The notes: generated from the letters alone by a model not told the origin. 64,000 bases of DNA from an uncultured Aquimarina sp. (GCF_947496855.1 NZ_CANMED010000002.1:186001-250000); one strand, 5' to 3'; shown: positions 49,110-59,225, numbered from the stretch's first letter. Made by a program: numbers and translations.

Positions 49110-49973
49110 TTAAATCTGAAAATATCTAAAGTTTAACATACGACCAACATAAGCATAAATGTCAGGAAATTGCTCTTTTAGCTTTTCAGGAGATTCCATG
49201 AAAACTTCTACTAACACTGCTATAAATTCAAATTTATCTGTAAAAGCATACTCTCTTAAAACTTTAGATTCAATAATCTTATTACGTAACTCCACAGAAG
49301 AGAGGTGCTTTTCTAGTTCTAAAAAAGTATCATGAAATATTTCTGAGCTAATATTATTACTTTTCAAAGAGCAGTAATGGATGGCATGGGTAATTTCATG
49401 AATTCCTAGATTTACTCCATCTTGCTGATGTAAGTTTCCTATTTTAAAATGTTCCCAGGACAACACCAAAGCTTTAGATCTTGGGTTAAACTCTCCATTA
49501 TTTTCTGTTTTATTAAGAATGGAGTAATAAGAAGATGGGTATAAAATAATAGTATCTACATATTCTAACAAATAATTTCGCATCCCAAAGGTTAACCGAA
49601 TTACCATCATTGTAATTTGCATTCGCTTATCATCATCAATGATAAGTCCTTCTCTACCAACAAACTTTGTGTTTTCTAAAAATCTTACAACTCGATGTTC
49701 AAAATATCCTTTTCTTCGTTTGTCTAATTGATTATATAGTGTATTTGTCTTTAAAAAAGATAACAAATGTGTTGGTAATTTTTTAGGGCCTAGATAGAAA
49801 TGCACAAAAAAAGGTTTCTTATAAAATTTCGCATATACCGTTTCCAGGTATCGAGAAACATAATACAAGCATATCGAAACAATACCAACGGCTAATATGA
49901 TTCCAAGGAATTCCGGAATCCTGGGTTCAGGTTTTTCCTGAAAGGATAATGTATATAAAAAATTAAAATTCAA
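49110..49973 (-). CDS. Membrane-anchored MtfA-like zinc peptidase
   Basis: A 287-aa protein with one N-terminal helix (~22-42) and a cytosolic or periplasmic peptidase domain of the MtfA (Mlc titration factor A) type. The zinc motif is GIHEITHAIH (HExxH, about 186-195); the third ligand is probably the Glu in EFIAVLVEVFMESPEKL. The C-terminal FPDIYAYVGRMLNF is typical of the family. E. coli MtfA binds Mlc and has aminopeptidase activity; the target here is unknown. No partner lies adjacent. Confidence 0.82.
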   Translation of the reverse strand: MNFNFLYTLSFQEKPEPRIPEFLGIILAVGIVSICLYYVSRYLETVYAKFYKKPFFVHFYLGPKKLPTHLLSFLKTNTLYNQLDKRRKGYFEHRVVRFLENTKFVGREGLIIDDDKRMQITMMVIRLTFGMRNYLLEYVDTIILYPSSYYSILNKTENNGEFNPRSKALVLSWEHFKIGNLHQQDGVNLGIHEITHAIHYCSLKSNNISSEIFHDTFLELEKHLSSVELRNKIIESKVLREYAFTDKFEFIAVLVEVFMESPEKLKEQFPDIYAYVGRMLNFRYFQI

Positions 49974-50117
49974 AAGGGCTAAGTAGGTTTACAAAGTCAC
50001 AAAATAATGTTTTTGAGATAAAAACTCTGTTAAATCAATTACTAAAACGTTAATCCTTAAATAATAGTATTAAAAAAGAACACAAAGCTTTAGACAGCAA
50101 ATAATCAAAGAGCATAT

Positions 50118-52898
50118 CTAAAAACTTACCAAAAACTGAGTCAAATTATCATCAGAGCTTAGATTCATTTTTTTTCTAAGCTTATGTCGATTCACATCTA
50201 CACTTTGAGGACTTATACCAAGTAACGGAGCTATTTCTTTAGAAGACAAATTCATTTTAAGGTATGCACACAGTCTTAAATCTTTCGAGGTTAAACTAGG
50301 ATGTTGTTTAGACAATCTTTCATAAAACTCTTGATGAGACTTATCAAAGTTTATCTTAAACAATTTACTTTCTTTATCGGTAATATAATATTCCACAAGC
50401 CTTTTTAAATCCATGTAATTACTATCCTTTGAGCGAATATTAGGAGACTCTTGGATTTTTACAATTTTATCTCTAATCTTTTTCAAAATCTTATTTTTAT
50501 TAAGATTTACATAAGCGATCTGAGTAAGCTCTCTACTTTTTGCTTTTACTTCATCTTCTAGTTTAGAATTTTTAAGCTCTATGATTTTACGTTCTTGTTC
50601 TAATTTTTGAGTTTTATAAACTTCTTCTTGTTTATGTAGCTTTTCTTCTTTCTGTTTAAGGAGTTTAATTTTTTGCTTTTTCATTTTATAGCGATTAACA
50701 AAAAATGCTATAAATACCAACCCGCCAATTAGTAATAAATAAACTCCATACGCCCAAAGGGTTCTGTAAATAGGGGGTTTTACTGTAAAGGAAAAAGAAG
50801 ACTCTCTTACGTTTTCATCATACTTCGCTCTAATATAAAATGTATAATCTCCTTCGGTGAGGTTATACAAAGTCTGTTCTGTTGAAGTTGTCCAATCGTT
50901 CCAGTCCTCATTATTTATTTTTGATTGATAACTTACTTTTTTACCATATATCGGCAAAGCATATCTTATTTTAATGTCATTATCCTGAAAAGGTATTTCT
51001 GACTTTTCTGAATAAGATACATTACTATTCACTGATGCAAAATCTCGAATTAACACTTCTTCTCTTTTACTATTTATAGGGATAAAATTATCTCTAACAT
51101 ATACTGAGAAACCACTGTAAACCGGAATGAGTTCATGTTTATCATCTAGTGTAAAGGAATTTAAAACATCAGGGACCAGTTGATCCTGAAGCTCTTCCAG
51201 ATTCATTAAACCATTTTCATTTTCTATTACAATACTATTATTATCTATGTACCAAATTTCATCGTCTTTTTCAATAATACGAGGTGCATATCCTTTTTTA
51301 TTTCCTAGTTCCTTTTTAACAAATGAATTATTTTCAGGTTCATACATATATGAATGAAAGCCTGATGTAATAACAATTTGTTTTTTAACCTTTGACATTG
51401 ACAAAACAGCTCCTTCAAAATCACTTAAAGGGAAAAAAGCTTCTTTTATGAGTGTATTATTACTATCATTTAAACTGAATTTAAATACCCCTTCTGATCT
51501 TAATGCTAACCATATATAATTATCTTGATCTATTTCTAAATACCTTACTGATTTATTAAACCCTTTAAGTTGATATTCTTTCCAATTATCATCAATTTTC
51601 TCGTATAATGATACTCCATTATAATGCGGTGAGAGAATAAAGTCTCTATTCTTATTCTTAAAACTTCTAAAATCCCAGGCTCCTTTACTAAAGCCCATTT
51701 TAGTTATTGTTTTTCCACTTAAAGTGTATGCGCCGGTATCATGCCCAACCAATACCTCATCATTTATAGAAACGATATTCCAAACTTGCCCCTTCAGTAA
51801 TTGCTCAAAATTGTTTTCCTTAACTGCCGATTCATGATCCAACAGGTACAATCCTTGATTAGTACCTATATAGTAAAAACCGTCATCTTGTATTGCAGCA
51901 TATGTTGTTCCTAGTTTACCATAGTAATCATAAAAATATTTCAAAGAAGAGTTTAATTTTAAATAATCGACTCCATAATCTAATGCTAACCAAAGATTAT
52001 GCTCATCATCCTGAAATATTGATAAAACCGTATTGTTTTGTAAACCCTTTAACTTGTTGATGTTTTCAGTTTTTCCATTATTCAAATCGAGTAGATATAA
52101 TCCATCAGATACCGTTCCTAAGGCAATTCTATCATCTTCAAGTTTTAAAAAAGAGAAAACCTGTGCTTTTTTAACTTCTTCAGATAACGAAAAATTTAAC
52201 GGAACAACTATATCATTATTAAGCTTAAATAGTCCTTTTGTATCACTGATGAGAATTAAATCTTCGCCCAATTTAGTAACCCCTATAATATTAGCGTTTA
52301 GTTCATCACTATTATATATAGGCAACAAACTTGTTCCAGATAATTTAAAAATACCATGCTCATAATCATTTACATATAAATCCCCATCTACTTTATAACT
52401 CCATCTAAAACAACATGGAGCGGGTATTTTGGTAATGATATTACCTTGATTAATATATAAATTACTAAAGGTTTGAAAAACGACTTCATCGTCTATTTCG
52501 TGTATTCTCCAATACTCTTCGGCACTATCAGAAACACTTTTATTAACACTGTTTAATAATGAAACTTTATAAGCATCTTTATCGTCAGTAATTATCAATC
52601 CAAAATGCCCATCCGCACCAAAATAGATTGAATCCTTATTCTTAACAAATAAACTTCTATTAACCATTGCGTTATTAGTCACCACGGAATGCCATTCACT
52701 TCCATCAAAGATTAAGATTTTATTTTCATTTGCTACATATACAATTCCATTTTCATCTTGTTCAATATCCCAAGATTGTGCTCCAAACCCCATATTTTTA
52801 GTATCGTAGTGGGTGATTTCAGGCAAAATCTTATTTTCAATTGATTGCGAAAAAGAAAAGAATTGAAATAGGAAAAATAAAAAACAAATATGATTCAT
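50118..52898 (-). CDS. Two-component-type propeller / Y_Y_Y / LuxR-HTH signalling protein
   Basis: A 926-aa one-component signalling protein. A signal peptide (~1-18) precedes a periplasmic region of propeller repeats (~25-610, e.g. QNNTVLSIFQDDEHNLWLALDYGVDYL), a Y_Y_Y domain (~640-705, NDIKIRYALPIYGKKVSYQSKINNEDW), one transmembrane helix (~715-735, WAYGVYLLLIGGLVFIAFFV), a coiled coil (~740-800) and a C-terminal LuxR-type HTH (~860-926, LTSKDLRLCAYLKMNLSSKEIAPLLGISPQSVDVNRHKLRKKMNL). There is no kinase or receiver, so a sensed ligand may act on the HTH directly across the membrane. Such proteins often control polysaccharide-use genes. Confidence 0.9.
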   Translation of the reverse strand: MNHICFLFFLFQFFSFSQSIENKILPEITHYDTKNMGFGAQSWDIEQDENGIVYVANENKILIFDGSEWHSVVTNNAMVNRSLFVKNKDSIYFGADGHFGLIITDDKDAYKVSLLNSVNKSVSDSAEEYWRIHEIDDEVVFQTFSNLYINQGNIITKIPAPCCFRWSYKVDGDLYVNDYEHGIFKLSGTSLLPIYNSDELNANIIGVTKLGEDLILISDTKGLFKLNNDIVVPLNFSLSEEVKKAQVFSFLKLEDDRIALGTVSDGLYLLDLNNGKTENINKLKGLQNNTVLSIFQDDEHNLWLALDYGVDYLKLNSSLKYFYDYYGKLGTTYAAIQDDGFYYIGTNQGLYLLDHESAVKENNFEQLLKGQVWNIVSINDEVLVGHDTGAYTLSGKTITKMGFSKGAWDFRSFKNKNRDFILSPHYNGVSLYEKIDDNWKEYQLKGFNKSVRYLEIDQDNYIWLALRSEGVFKFSLNDSNNTLIKEAFFPLSDFEGAVLSMSKVKKQIVITSGFHSYMYEPENNSFVKKELGNKKGYAPRIIEKDDEIWYIDNNSIVIENENGLMNLEELQDQLVPDVLNSFTLDDKHELIPVYSGFSVYVRDNFIPINSKREEVLIRDFASVNSNVSYSEKSEIPFQDNDIKIRYALPIYGKKVSYQSKINNEDWNDWTTSTEQTLYNLTEGDYTFYIRAKYDENVRESSFSFTVKPPIYRTLWAYGVYLLLIGGLVFIAFFVNRYKMKKQKIKLLKQKEEKLHKQEEVYKTQKLEQERKIIELKNSKLEDEVKAKSRELTQIAYVNLNKNKILKKIRDKIVKIQESPNIRSKDSNYMDLKRLVEYYITDKESKLFKINFDKSHQEFYERLSKQHPSLTSKDLRLCAYLKMNLSSKEIAPLLGISPQSVDVNRHKLRKKMNLSSDDNLTQFLVSF

Positions 52899-52929
52899 TC
52901 AATGTTTTATTTGAGCTAAAGTAGTCTCT

Positions 52930-52937
52930 CAAATATA
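52930..52937 (-). promoter_or_regulatory. -7 box of the propeller/LuxR gene
   Basis: On the minus strand TATATTTG is a full match to TAnnTTTG, 31 bp before the ATG. Confidence 0.6.
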
Positions 52938-53311
52938 CCCAAAATAATCTTGACAGTGTTGATGAGACTAGCTCTAAAAAGAATTCAATAAATTTTCTTA
53001 ATTTCTTTAGTTCTAATTAAAAACAAAAAAATCTATACAAACAATTGTATTTTGTCCTGTTAAAATAAATTTTATGAATAGAATCATTCTTACCAAGAAT
53101 AAAACAAAAACATCATTTTACTGCAGTCTTTCTTAGTACTTTTTTTTTCAGATTATAGATTATTTATAATACTTTTTGGAAAAAGAGTATCATATATAGA
53201 TAAAAAAAACTCGTGAACGGTAACATATAGTTACATCTAAACCGAAGTGACATTTATCATAAATTATGATCGTAATACGTCCTATTTTTAACTGTACACA
53301 TAAATACAGTT
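52938..53311. other. Long AT-rich intergenic region
   Basis: No coding frame is evident between the divergent propeller gene and the TauE gene. Near 53216-53244 a CGGTAAC...GTTAC hairpin enclosed by CGGT/ACCG is the only structure I see. Confidence 0.45.
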
Positions 53312-54040
53312 ATGCTTGACAAATACTTATCAATATTCATAATTCTTGCCATTCTTTCAGAAGTATTAGGAACTGTTGGTGGGTTTGGATCTTCTGTATT
53401 CTTTGTTCCTGTAGCAAATTTCTTTTTAGATTTCCAATCTGTACTTGGGCTCACTGCCCTATTTCACCTATCCAGTAATCTCACCAAAATTGCCTTATTC
53501 AAGAAAGGATTGGATAAAAAACTAGTTCTTTCATTAGGTATTCCCGCAGTTTTGTTTGTTTCTATTGGTGCTTTTTTAAGTAAATATCTTGATCCAAAAA
53601 TCTTGACTTGGTTTCTCGGGTTTTTTCTTGTTGGCTTGAGCCTTTTGTTTTTAGTTTTCAGGGGACTTAAAGTAAAATCTACGACAAAAAATGCCATTCT
53701 GGGAGGTACTTTATCTGGTTTAAGTGCAGGACTTTTGGGAACAGGTGGAGCGATTAGAGGAATTACAATGGCAGCTTTCAAAATGAATAAAGATAAATTT
53801 ATCGCCACTTCTGCGATGATTGACTTAGGTGTAGATTTTAGTAGAACTATTATATATTATTATAATGGTTATATGAAACAAGAGATTTTATACTTAGTTC
53901 CTATTTTAATAGTGGTAAGCATTCTTGGCACTTGGATTGGAAAGAAAATCTTAAACAATATATCTCAGGAACAATTCAGGAGATTCGTATTATTCCTTAT
54001 TCTCGGAATAGGAATAGCGAGCATTATTACTAACTTATGA
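53312..54040 (+). CDS. TauE/SafE-family sulfite/anion exporter
   Basis: A 242-aa inner-membrane protein of the TauE/SafE family with about eight helices in two halves. The family pattern GTVGGFGSSVFFVPVANFF (about 21-39) and, in the second half, GTLSGLSAGLLGTGGAIRGI (about 131-150) form the two inverted repeats. Members move sulfite, sulfonates or other anions; the substrate cannot be read here. The next 236 bp are empty. Confidence 0.88.
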   Translation: MLDKYLSIFIILAILSEVLGTVGGFGSSVFFVPVANFFLDFQSVLGLTALFHLSSNLTKIALFKKGLDKKLVLSLGIPAVLFVSIGAFLSKYLDPKILTWFLGFFLVGLSLLFLVFRGLKVKSTTKNAILGGTLSGLSAGLLGTGGAIRGITMAAFKMNKDKFIATSAMIDLGVDFSRTIIYYYNGYMKQEILYLVPILIVVSILGTWIGKKILNNISQEQFRRFVLFLILGIGIASIITNL

Positions 54041-54276
54041 TTTTAAACGTTTTGGGAAATATTTTAAAGTTTTTTTTATTACGCATTCTGTCATTCATAA
54101 AATTAATAAAAATCAACGAACATGATGATTACTATACCTTTTCACCTCTACTTCCTCACAATTAAGGAGTCTACATTGATACCCTTTATATTCGTTGTTT
54201 TATTATTAAAACAATTAGCATTACCCTTTGTAAGTGATTTACACCTCTTTCCTTAAAATTTAAGGTTAGCACGTAT

Positions 54277-54462
54277 TTAAGAAGCTCCTACATATTTAAG
54301 TAATTCATATACAAGAAAAGCTGGCCAAAAAATAGCTTTTAAAATCCCCAATATACCCATCCAAAAACTAGTAGCATTACTTATATAATAAATTAATGCT
54401 CCTATAATACCTAAACCATAAACGGTATTCGATGAGGCTTTTTTTTGTACTTTCTCCTTCAT
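54277..54462 (-). CDS. Small single-/double-helix membrane protein
   Basis: A 61-aa protein (MKEKVQKKASSNTVYGLGIIGALIYYISNATSFWMGILGILKAIFWPAFLVYELLKYVGAS). The YGLGIIGALIYYIxxATSFWMGxLGxLKAxxWPAFLVYELL core is a pattern I recall from short uncharacterised proteins in several phyla, so it is probably a real gene. It has two short hydrophobic segments. The ATG at 54462 was chosen over a GTG 12 bp upstream; AAAAGAG lies upstream. It follows the sterol-desaturase gene closely. Confidence 0.6.
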   Translation of the reverse strand: MKEKVQKKASSNTVYGLGIIGALIYYISNATSFWMGILGILKAIFWPAFLVYELLKYVGAS

Positions 54463-54488
54463 TATATTATGCACTCTTTTGATTCATA

Positions 54489-55367
54489 TTAATCTTTCTT
54501 AGTTTTTCCAAAACCATAAATAAGCTGTCCAAAAAAACTTTTAGGCACTTTTTCATCTCCAGGAAAACCAATTTCAATAGCACCACTATCTTCAGGTATA
54601 TAATTAGTTTTGAAAATATAATCCCAAAGACTTAAACTAATGCCAAAATTAACACCATAAGAATCTTTAGGTAACACATAAGAATGGTGATAGAGATGCA
54701 TCACCGGATTATTTAAAATATACTTCAGTGGACCCCAAGTAATCTTAATATTTGAATGATTAAGATGACCAATGGATATCGCCAAAAAGTGAACGATATA
54801 AGCTTGTTCTGGCTCAAAACCACCAAGAATCATTACACCAATCGTTTTTAAAGGTTTATAGAATATATTTTCCATCCAGTGATAACGAAGATGCGCCGCA
54901 AACCCCATTTCCTTAACAGAATGATGAATCTTATGAAATTTCCAAAGAAATGGATATTTATGTAATAATACGTGCGTAAACCATTGTACAAAATCCAATA
55001 GGATAAAAAAGATAACTAATTGAGTCCATTTTGGCAAAGCTGATATATTGATAACGGTTAAACTTTTTGCAGAAATACCTACATCACCTAAAAACACTCC
55101 TAACAACTGATAAAAACCACTAATTACAATGGCAAAAACAAAAAAATTGAAGAACATATAAAATCCGTCTAACCAAAAATCTTTTCTAAAAATGGATTGC
55201 TCTTTCCGCCAAGGGAATACTATTTCTAATCCCCAAACCAAAAACGAAATTGCTATCAGCCCCCAAAAATAATTGGTGTACCAAGGTACCTCGAAAACTA
55301 TTGAGTTCCAGGTCCATTGAATATTATTCATAAAAGCATCTGCAAATGCATTTATATACTTTTCCAT
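54489..55367 (-). CDS. Sterol desaturase / fatty acid hydroxylase family protein
   Basis: A 292-aa membrane di-iron protein with four helices (about 30-50, 70-95, 115-135, 200-220). The His clusters of the family are visible: HVLLH with KFHKIHH (about 132-148), HLRYHWMEN and HLYHHSYV (about 223-231). It probably hydroxylates or desaturates a lipid acyl chain or sterol-like substrate. It is separate from the 38-40 kb desaturases, whose boxes are of the other di-iron desaturase family. The small 61-aa gene follows 26 bp after its stop. Confidence 0.88.
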   Translation of the reverse strand: MEKYINAFADAFMNNIQWTWNSIVFEVPWYTNYFWGLIAISFLVWGLEIVFPWRKEQSIFRKDFWLDGFYMFFNFFVFAIVISGFYQLLGVFLGDVGISAKSLTVINISALPKWTQLVIFFILLDFVQWFTHVLLHKYPFLWKFHKIHHSVKEMGFAAHLRYHWMENIFYKPLKTIGVMILGGFEPEQAYIVHFLAISIGHLNHSNIKITWGPLKYILNNPVMHLYHHSYVLPKDSYGVNFGISLSLWDYIFKTNYIPEDSGAIEIGFPGDEKVPKSFFGQLIYGFGKTKKD

Positions 55368-55564
55368 AACATTTAGTTTTAAACAGATAACATCATACTT
55401 TGATAATGTAAATCACTAAAACAATTCTTTTTCTATAATGTATCGAATAACCTTAAAGAGTTTTAAAATATTAAAGGTAGAAAAAGTTATTATTTGTTTC
55501 GGTAACAAAGGTTACAATCTGTTCTATTTTAAACAGAACATCTTATAATAATATCTAGAAATTA

Positions 55565-55834
55565 TTATAAAATCTCAAAACCTTCAAAAAATAAAGGACT
55601 ACCTTCTTCTTTAGAAACATCTAAAACCTCTGCAAACTCAGGGCCTTCAGCACACCATTCTAAAAATGTTTTGAGTTGATTTTCATTTCCTTCTGCTTCA
55701 ATATAAACACTACCATCTAATTGATTTTTTACAGTTCCTCTGATATTTAATTCCCGTGCCTTTTCTAAAGTGTTTTTTCGATACCACACTCCTTGGACTT
55801 TCCCTTTTACCAAAATATTATAATGTTTAAGCAT
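55565..55834 (-). CDS. acyP: Acylphosphatase
   Basis: An 89-aa acylphosphatase that hydrolyses carboxyl-phosphate bonds such as acetyl phosphate. The active-site pattern is complete: GKVQGVWYRKNT with the phosphate-binding Arg near residue 19 and GTVKNQLDGSV with the catalytic Asn near residue 37. Length matches the family (~90 aa). It stands alone between the sterol-desaturase gene and the USP gene. Confidence 0.93.
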   Translation of the reverse strand: MLKHYNILVKGKVQGVWYRKNTLEKARELNIRGTVKNQLDGSVYIEAEGNENQLKTFLEWCAEGPEFAEVLDVSKEEGSPLFFEGFEIL

Positions 55835-55983
55835 AGTTCTAAAAGTTTTACCTCTTCATTTTATAGATTCGATCTATTTACAAAAATACTATACTCCTAA
55901 TATTAAAAAACAAATTCAATGACAATTATCATATTAATTCCTCTCAACATCATCTAATTTTGATTCTGTAAAAATTAGTAATT

Positions 55984-56820
55984 ATGAAAAAAATTCTTGT
56001 CCCAATTGACTTTTCTGAACACTCAGAATATGCATTACAAGTAGCGGCTGACATCGCAAGCAAGCAACAAGCAGAAATTATTGTATTACATATGCTTGGC
56101 TTATCAGAAGCTATTCTTACCAAAGATGACGCTCAAGAAGCTGCAGAAGCTATTTATTATTTAAAACTGGCAGAAAAAAGATTTAAAACCTTCTTAGATA
56201 AAGGATATCTAAAGGATATTAAAATCACAGAAACTGTACAAAATTACAAGGTATTTAGTGAAATAAATGAAGTTGCTAATGAAAATGAAGTAGACCTTAT
56301 TGTTATGGGTTCTCACGGCAGCAGTGGATTGAGTGAAGTATTTGTAGGTTCTAATACAGAAAAAGTAGTTCGTACTTCTGATATACCTGTTTTGGTTATC
56401 AAAAATCAAATTGATAAATTCGATATAAAAGAAGTAGTGTTTGCCAGCGATTTTAAAACAGAAAATATCCGTGCATATCATAGTGCCAATCGATTATTTA
56501 ATCTATTTAATGCTACCGTACATCTAGTATATGTAAATCTTCCTGGTGATCGATTTAGAAACTCTGATCAAATCGAAGAGCGAGTAAAAGAATTTCTGTA
56601 TAAAGCAGATTTAGGAAATTTGGAAAATTTTAATAAAGTAGTTGTTCACAATGATTATTCTGTAGAGAGTGGAATTTTTAATTATTGCAAAAAAATAAAC
56701 GCAGATGTTATTGCAATACCTACTCACGGCAGAAGAGGCTTATCTCACTTTTTTAATGGAAGTATAGGAGAAGATATTGCTAATCACGCGAATAAACCAG
56801 TGATTACATTTAAGATCTAA
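55984..56820 (+). CDS. Tandem universal stress protein
   Basis: A 278-aa protein with two UspA-like domains (~1-140 and ~147-278). Each has the ATP-binding glycine pattern: GSHGSSGLSEVFVGSNTEKVV in the first and PTHGRRGLSHFFNGSIGEDI in the second, so both could bind ATP. Tandem USPs are common in marine Bacteroidetes and are linked to starvation and oxidative stress. It is monocistronic, with a terminator-like hairpin 32 bp after its stop. Confidence 0.92.
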   Translation: MKKILVPIDFSEHSEYALQVAADIASKQQAEIIVLHMLGLSEAILTKDDAQEAAEAIYYLKLAEKRFKTFLDKGYLKDIKITETVQNYKVFSEINEVANENEVDLIVMGSHGSSGLSEVFVGSNTEKVVRTSDIPVLVIKNQIDKFDIKEVVFASDFKTENIRAYHSANRLFNLFNATVHLVYVNLPGDRFRNSDQIEERVKEFLYKADLGNLENFNKVVVHNDYSVESGIFNYCKKINADVIAIPTHGRRGLSHFFNGSIGEDIANHANKPVITFKI

Positions 56821-56851
56821 TTTTAATACAATATAAAATTGAATTCGAATA

Positions 56852-56890
56852 AAGTCATCTGAGAAGTAATTTTTGGATGACTTATTTTTT
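56852..56890 (+). terminator. Terminator after the USP gene
   Basis: AAGTCATC pairs with GATGACTT around a 16-nt loop; a T-run follows. Confidence 0.65.
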
Positions 56891-56943
56891 AAAAAAGTTT
56901 TAAGAAACTTCAAAAGACCTTTTATTATAACTCACATTTCATT

Positions 56944-57642
56944 TTATAATGTTCCCAAAGCTATTTCTATCATTTTACTAAAAGTATTTTCTCTTTCCTG
57001 AGAAGTAGTTCTCTCACCAGTAACTAAAGAGTCTGAAATGGTGAGAATCGCCAATGCCTTTACATTAAATTTTGCAGCGATGGTATATAAACCTGCTGCT
57101 TCCATCTCAACACAAAGCACTCCAAATTCTGCCCATTTTTTATAAGAATCAAAATCATCTTCATAAAACTCATCAGCAGATAAAACATTTCCAGCTTTGA
57201 TAGGAATATTATGTTCACGAGCGTATAAAACAGCTTTCATAAATAGTTCGAAATCTGCGGTTGGCGAATAATCAGCGTTGATAAATCTTGAGTTATTAAT
57301 TCCAGAAGTAGAAGATGCCGCCATAGCAATTACAATATCCCTTAGTTTTACATCTTTTTGATAAGATCCTGAAGAACCTACTCTAATTAAGTTTTTTACA
57401 CCAAAATCATTAATCAATTCATGACAATAGATTAATGAAGAAGGAATACCCATTCCCGTTCCCTGTACAGAAACTCTCTTCCCATTATAAATACCAGTAT
57501 ATCCGAACATCCCACGCACTTTGTTATAACATATCGGATCATCCAAAAATGTTTCTGCAATCCATTTCGCTCTTAATGGATCTCCTGGCAATAAAACCGT
57601 TTCTGCTACTTCTCCGTTTATTGCTGCGATATGTGTACTCAT
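56944..57642 (-). CDS. deoD: Purine-nucleoside phosphorylase, hexameric type
   Basis: A 232-aa DeoD-type phosphorylase that cleaves purine nucleosides to base plus (deoxy)ribose 1-phosphate. Visible are LLPGDPLRAKWIAETF with the phosphate-binding Arg, VRGMFGYTGIYNGKRVSVQGTGMGIPS, RVGSSGSYQ, CVEMEAAGLY with the ribose-binding Met/Glu, and the acid in TISDSLVTGE. It starts 6 nt after the deoC stop and is the last gene of a nucleoside-salvage run with deoC. Confidence 0.95.
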   Translation of the reverse strand: MSTHIAAINGEVAETVLLPGDPLRAKWIAETFLDDPICYNKVRGMFGYTGIYNGKRVSVQGTGMGIPSSLIYCHELINDFGVKNLIRVGSSGSYQKDVKLRDIVIAMAASSTSGINNSRFINADYSPTADFELFMKAVLYAREHNIPIKAGNVLSADEFYEDDFDSYKKWAEFGVLCVEMEAAGLYTIAAKFNVKALAILTISDSLVTGERTTSQERENTFSKMIEIALGTL

Positions 57643-57648
57643 ATATTA

Positions 57649-58293
57649 TTATTTTAAAGTTACCAGAGCAACCCCAGAAGAAGTACCTAGTCTAGAAACT
57701 CCCATATTGATATATTCCAAGGCGGTTTTAAGATCTCTAATCCCACCTGAAGCTTTTATTTGTATCGAATCTTTCGCCACCTCCTTCATTAACTTTATAT
57801 CTTCTATCGTTGCTCCTCTATCTCCAAAACCTGTAGATGTTTTTATAAAATCCGCTCCAGCATCAATAGATAATTGACAAGCAATTTTCTTTTCGTCATT
57901 AGTTAGATAACAATTTTCAAAAATGACTTTTAATACATGATCCCCAATTGCTTTTTTAATCTTGGCAATTTCATCCCTAACGATTTCATGATATCCAGAC
58001 TTAAGCAATCCAATATTCAACACCATATCTATTTCAGTAGCTCCATCTTCAATACACTGTTTTGCCTCAAATACTTTTGCTTTAGTGGTCATCCCTCCTA
58101 GAGGGAACCCTACTACTGCAGCAATTTTAACATCAGTTTTCATTAACTCACTACAAGCCAGACCAACATAAGCTCCATTCACACAAACCGAATAAAAATT
58201 ATATTGTTTGGCCTCTTCGCATAACTTTTTTATATCTTCTACGGTAGCCGTTGCTTTTAGAATCGTGTGATCGATATATCTATTAAGTTTCAT
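57649..58293 (-). CDS. deoC: Deoxyribose-phosphate aldolase
   Basis: A 214-aa class I aldolase that splits 2-deoxyribose 5-phosphate into glyceraldehyde 3-phosphate and acetaldehyde. Visible are IDHTILKATAT, AAVVGFPLGGM, KVIFENCYLT, the Schiff-base Lys in FIKTSTGFG (about 148) and KASGGIRD with the second Lys. It is downstream of trxA (2-nt gap) and upstream of deoD, giving consecutive steps of deoxynucleoside breakdown. Confidence 0.95.
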   Translation of the reverse strand: MKLNRYIDHTILKATATVEDIKKLCEEAKQYNFYSVCVNGAYVGLACSELMKTDVKIAAVVGFPLGGMTTKAKVFEAKQCIEDGATEIDMVLNIGLLKSGYHEIVRDEIAKIKKAIGDHVLKVIFENCYLTNDEKKIACQLSIDAGADFIKTSTGFGDRGATIEDIKLMKEVAKDSIQIKASGGIRDLKTALEYINMGVSRLGTSSGVALVTLK

Positions 58294-58295
58294 AA

Positions 58296-58595
58296 TTACT
58301 TATGAGAATTTATAACTTTTATGATATCATTCTTTTGCAAAACCCCAGATTGCCGCCAAAGCTGCTTTCCTTCTTTAAACAATAGCATTGTTGGTACTCC
58401 TTTTACTTGATATTTAGCCGCTAAGGGTTGATTTTTATCAACGTCAATTTTTACAATCTTTATATGCTCACCTAATTCGTTTTTCACCTCCTTTAAGATC
58501 GGAGCTAACATTTTACACGGACCACACCAATCTGCAAAAAAATCTACCAATACTGGTGTTTTAGAATCTATAATATTACTAAAGTTATCCTTCAT
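58296..58595 (-). CDS. trxA: Thioredoxin
   Basis: A 99-aa thioredoxin with the active-site WCGPC (28-32) in FFADWCGPCKMLAPIL and the cis-Pro in KGVPTMLLF (about 72-80). It lacks a signal peptide, so it acts in the cytosol. Located 2 nt from both neighbours (DUF998 gene upstream, deoC downstream), it is clearly co-transcribed with them; the functional reason is not evident. Confidence 0.95.
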   Translation of the reverse strand: MKDNFSNIIDSKTPVLVDFFADWCGPCKMLAPILKEVKNELGEHIKIVKIDVDKNQPLAAKYQVKGVPTMLLFKEGKQLWRQSGVLQKNDIIKVINSHK

Positions 58596-58597
58596 TT

Positions 58598-59206
58598 TTA
58601 GTTTTTATTTATAAGCTGAAAATACTCTTTTTTCGTAAAAACATATTCATAAAACTTATAAGAATATAAGATCCACCCAAAAGCTATTATATATACACCT
58701 CGCTCATACAGTCCTCTGTAATCAGAATGAACAACCATTAAATAAGATACTATAAAAACCAATATCCCAACAGATATGGCTAGTAACTTTTGTTTTTTCC
58801 ATCGAGTAATAAAACTAACAACCAAACAGTAGGTACAAAATGAAATTCCTGTTATTGTTGAAAAAACAGAATGCATTTCATTCTGAAATGAATCGTAAAC
58901 CACTCCGCGATCGATAGGTGCGTGCATAAACATAGCTGTCAAAACTAAAGAAACGCAAAAAATTAGTAGTACCAATACCTGAAGTTGAAACCCGTCTAAG
59001 ACTTTAAATCCATTTATAAAAGTAATGAGACCTAACAGAATAAAAATGAAATTCATAATCCAGTTATTTGGAGTGTTTTGAGCCCCTAACTCACTTAAAG
59101 TATTTTCTAACATCAAATATTCTGGATCCGAAAAAAAAGGTAACAGAAATGCTGCCAAGATCATCATACCATACACAACCAAAAAAATTAAATAGCTCCA
59201 CTTCAT
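58598..59206 (-). CDS. DUF998 family membrane protein
   Basis: A 202-aa integral membrane protein with six helices and the DUF998-like opening LENTLSELGAQNTPNNWIMNFIFILLG, in which a conserved acidic/Ser patch follows helix 1. The start MKWSYLIFLVVYGM directly opens helix 1. The function is not known. It begins the trxA-deoC-deoD run or continues from the lipoprotein gene 19 bp upstream. Confidence 0.75.
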   Translation of the reverse strand: MKWSYLIFLVVYGMMILAAFLLPFFSDPEYLMLENTLSELGAQNTPNNWIMNFIFILLGLITFINGFKVLDGFQLQVLVLLIFCVSLVLTAMFMHAPIDRGVVYDSFQNEMHSVFSTITGISFCTYCLVVSFITRWKKQKLLAISVGILVFIVSYLMVVHSDYRGLYERGVYIIAFGWILYSYKFYEYVFTKKEYFQLINKN

Positions 59207-59225
59207 CTTATTCGTTTTATAGATT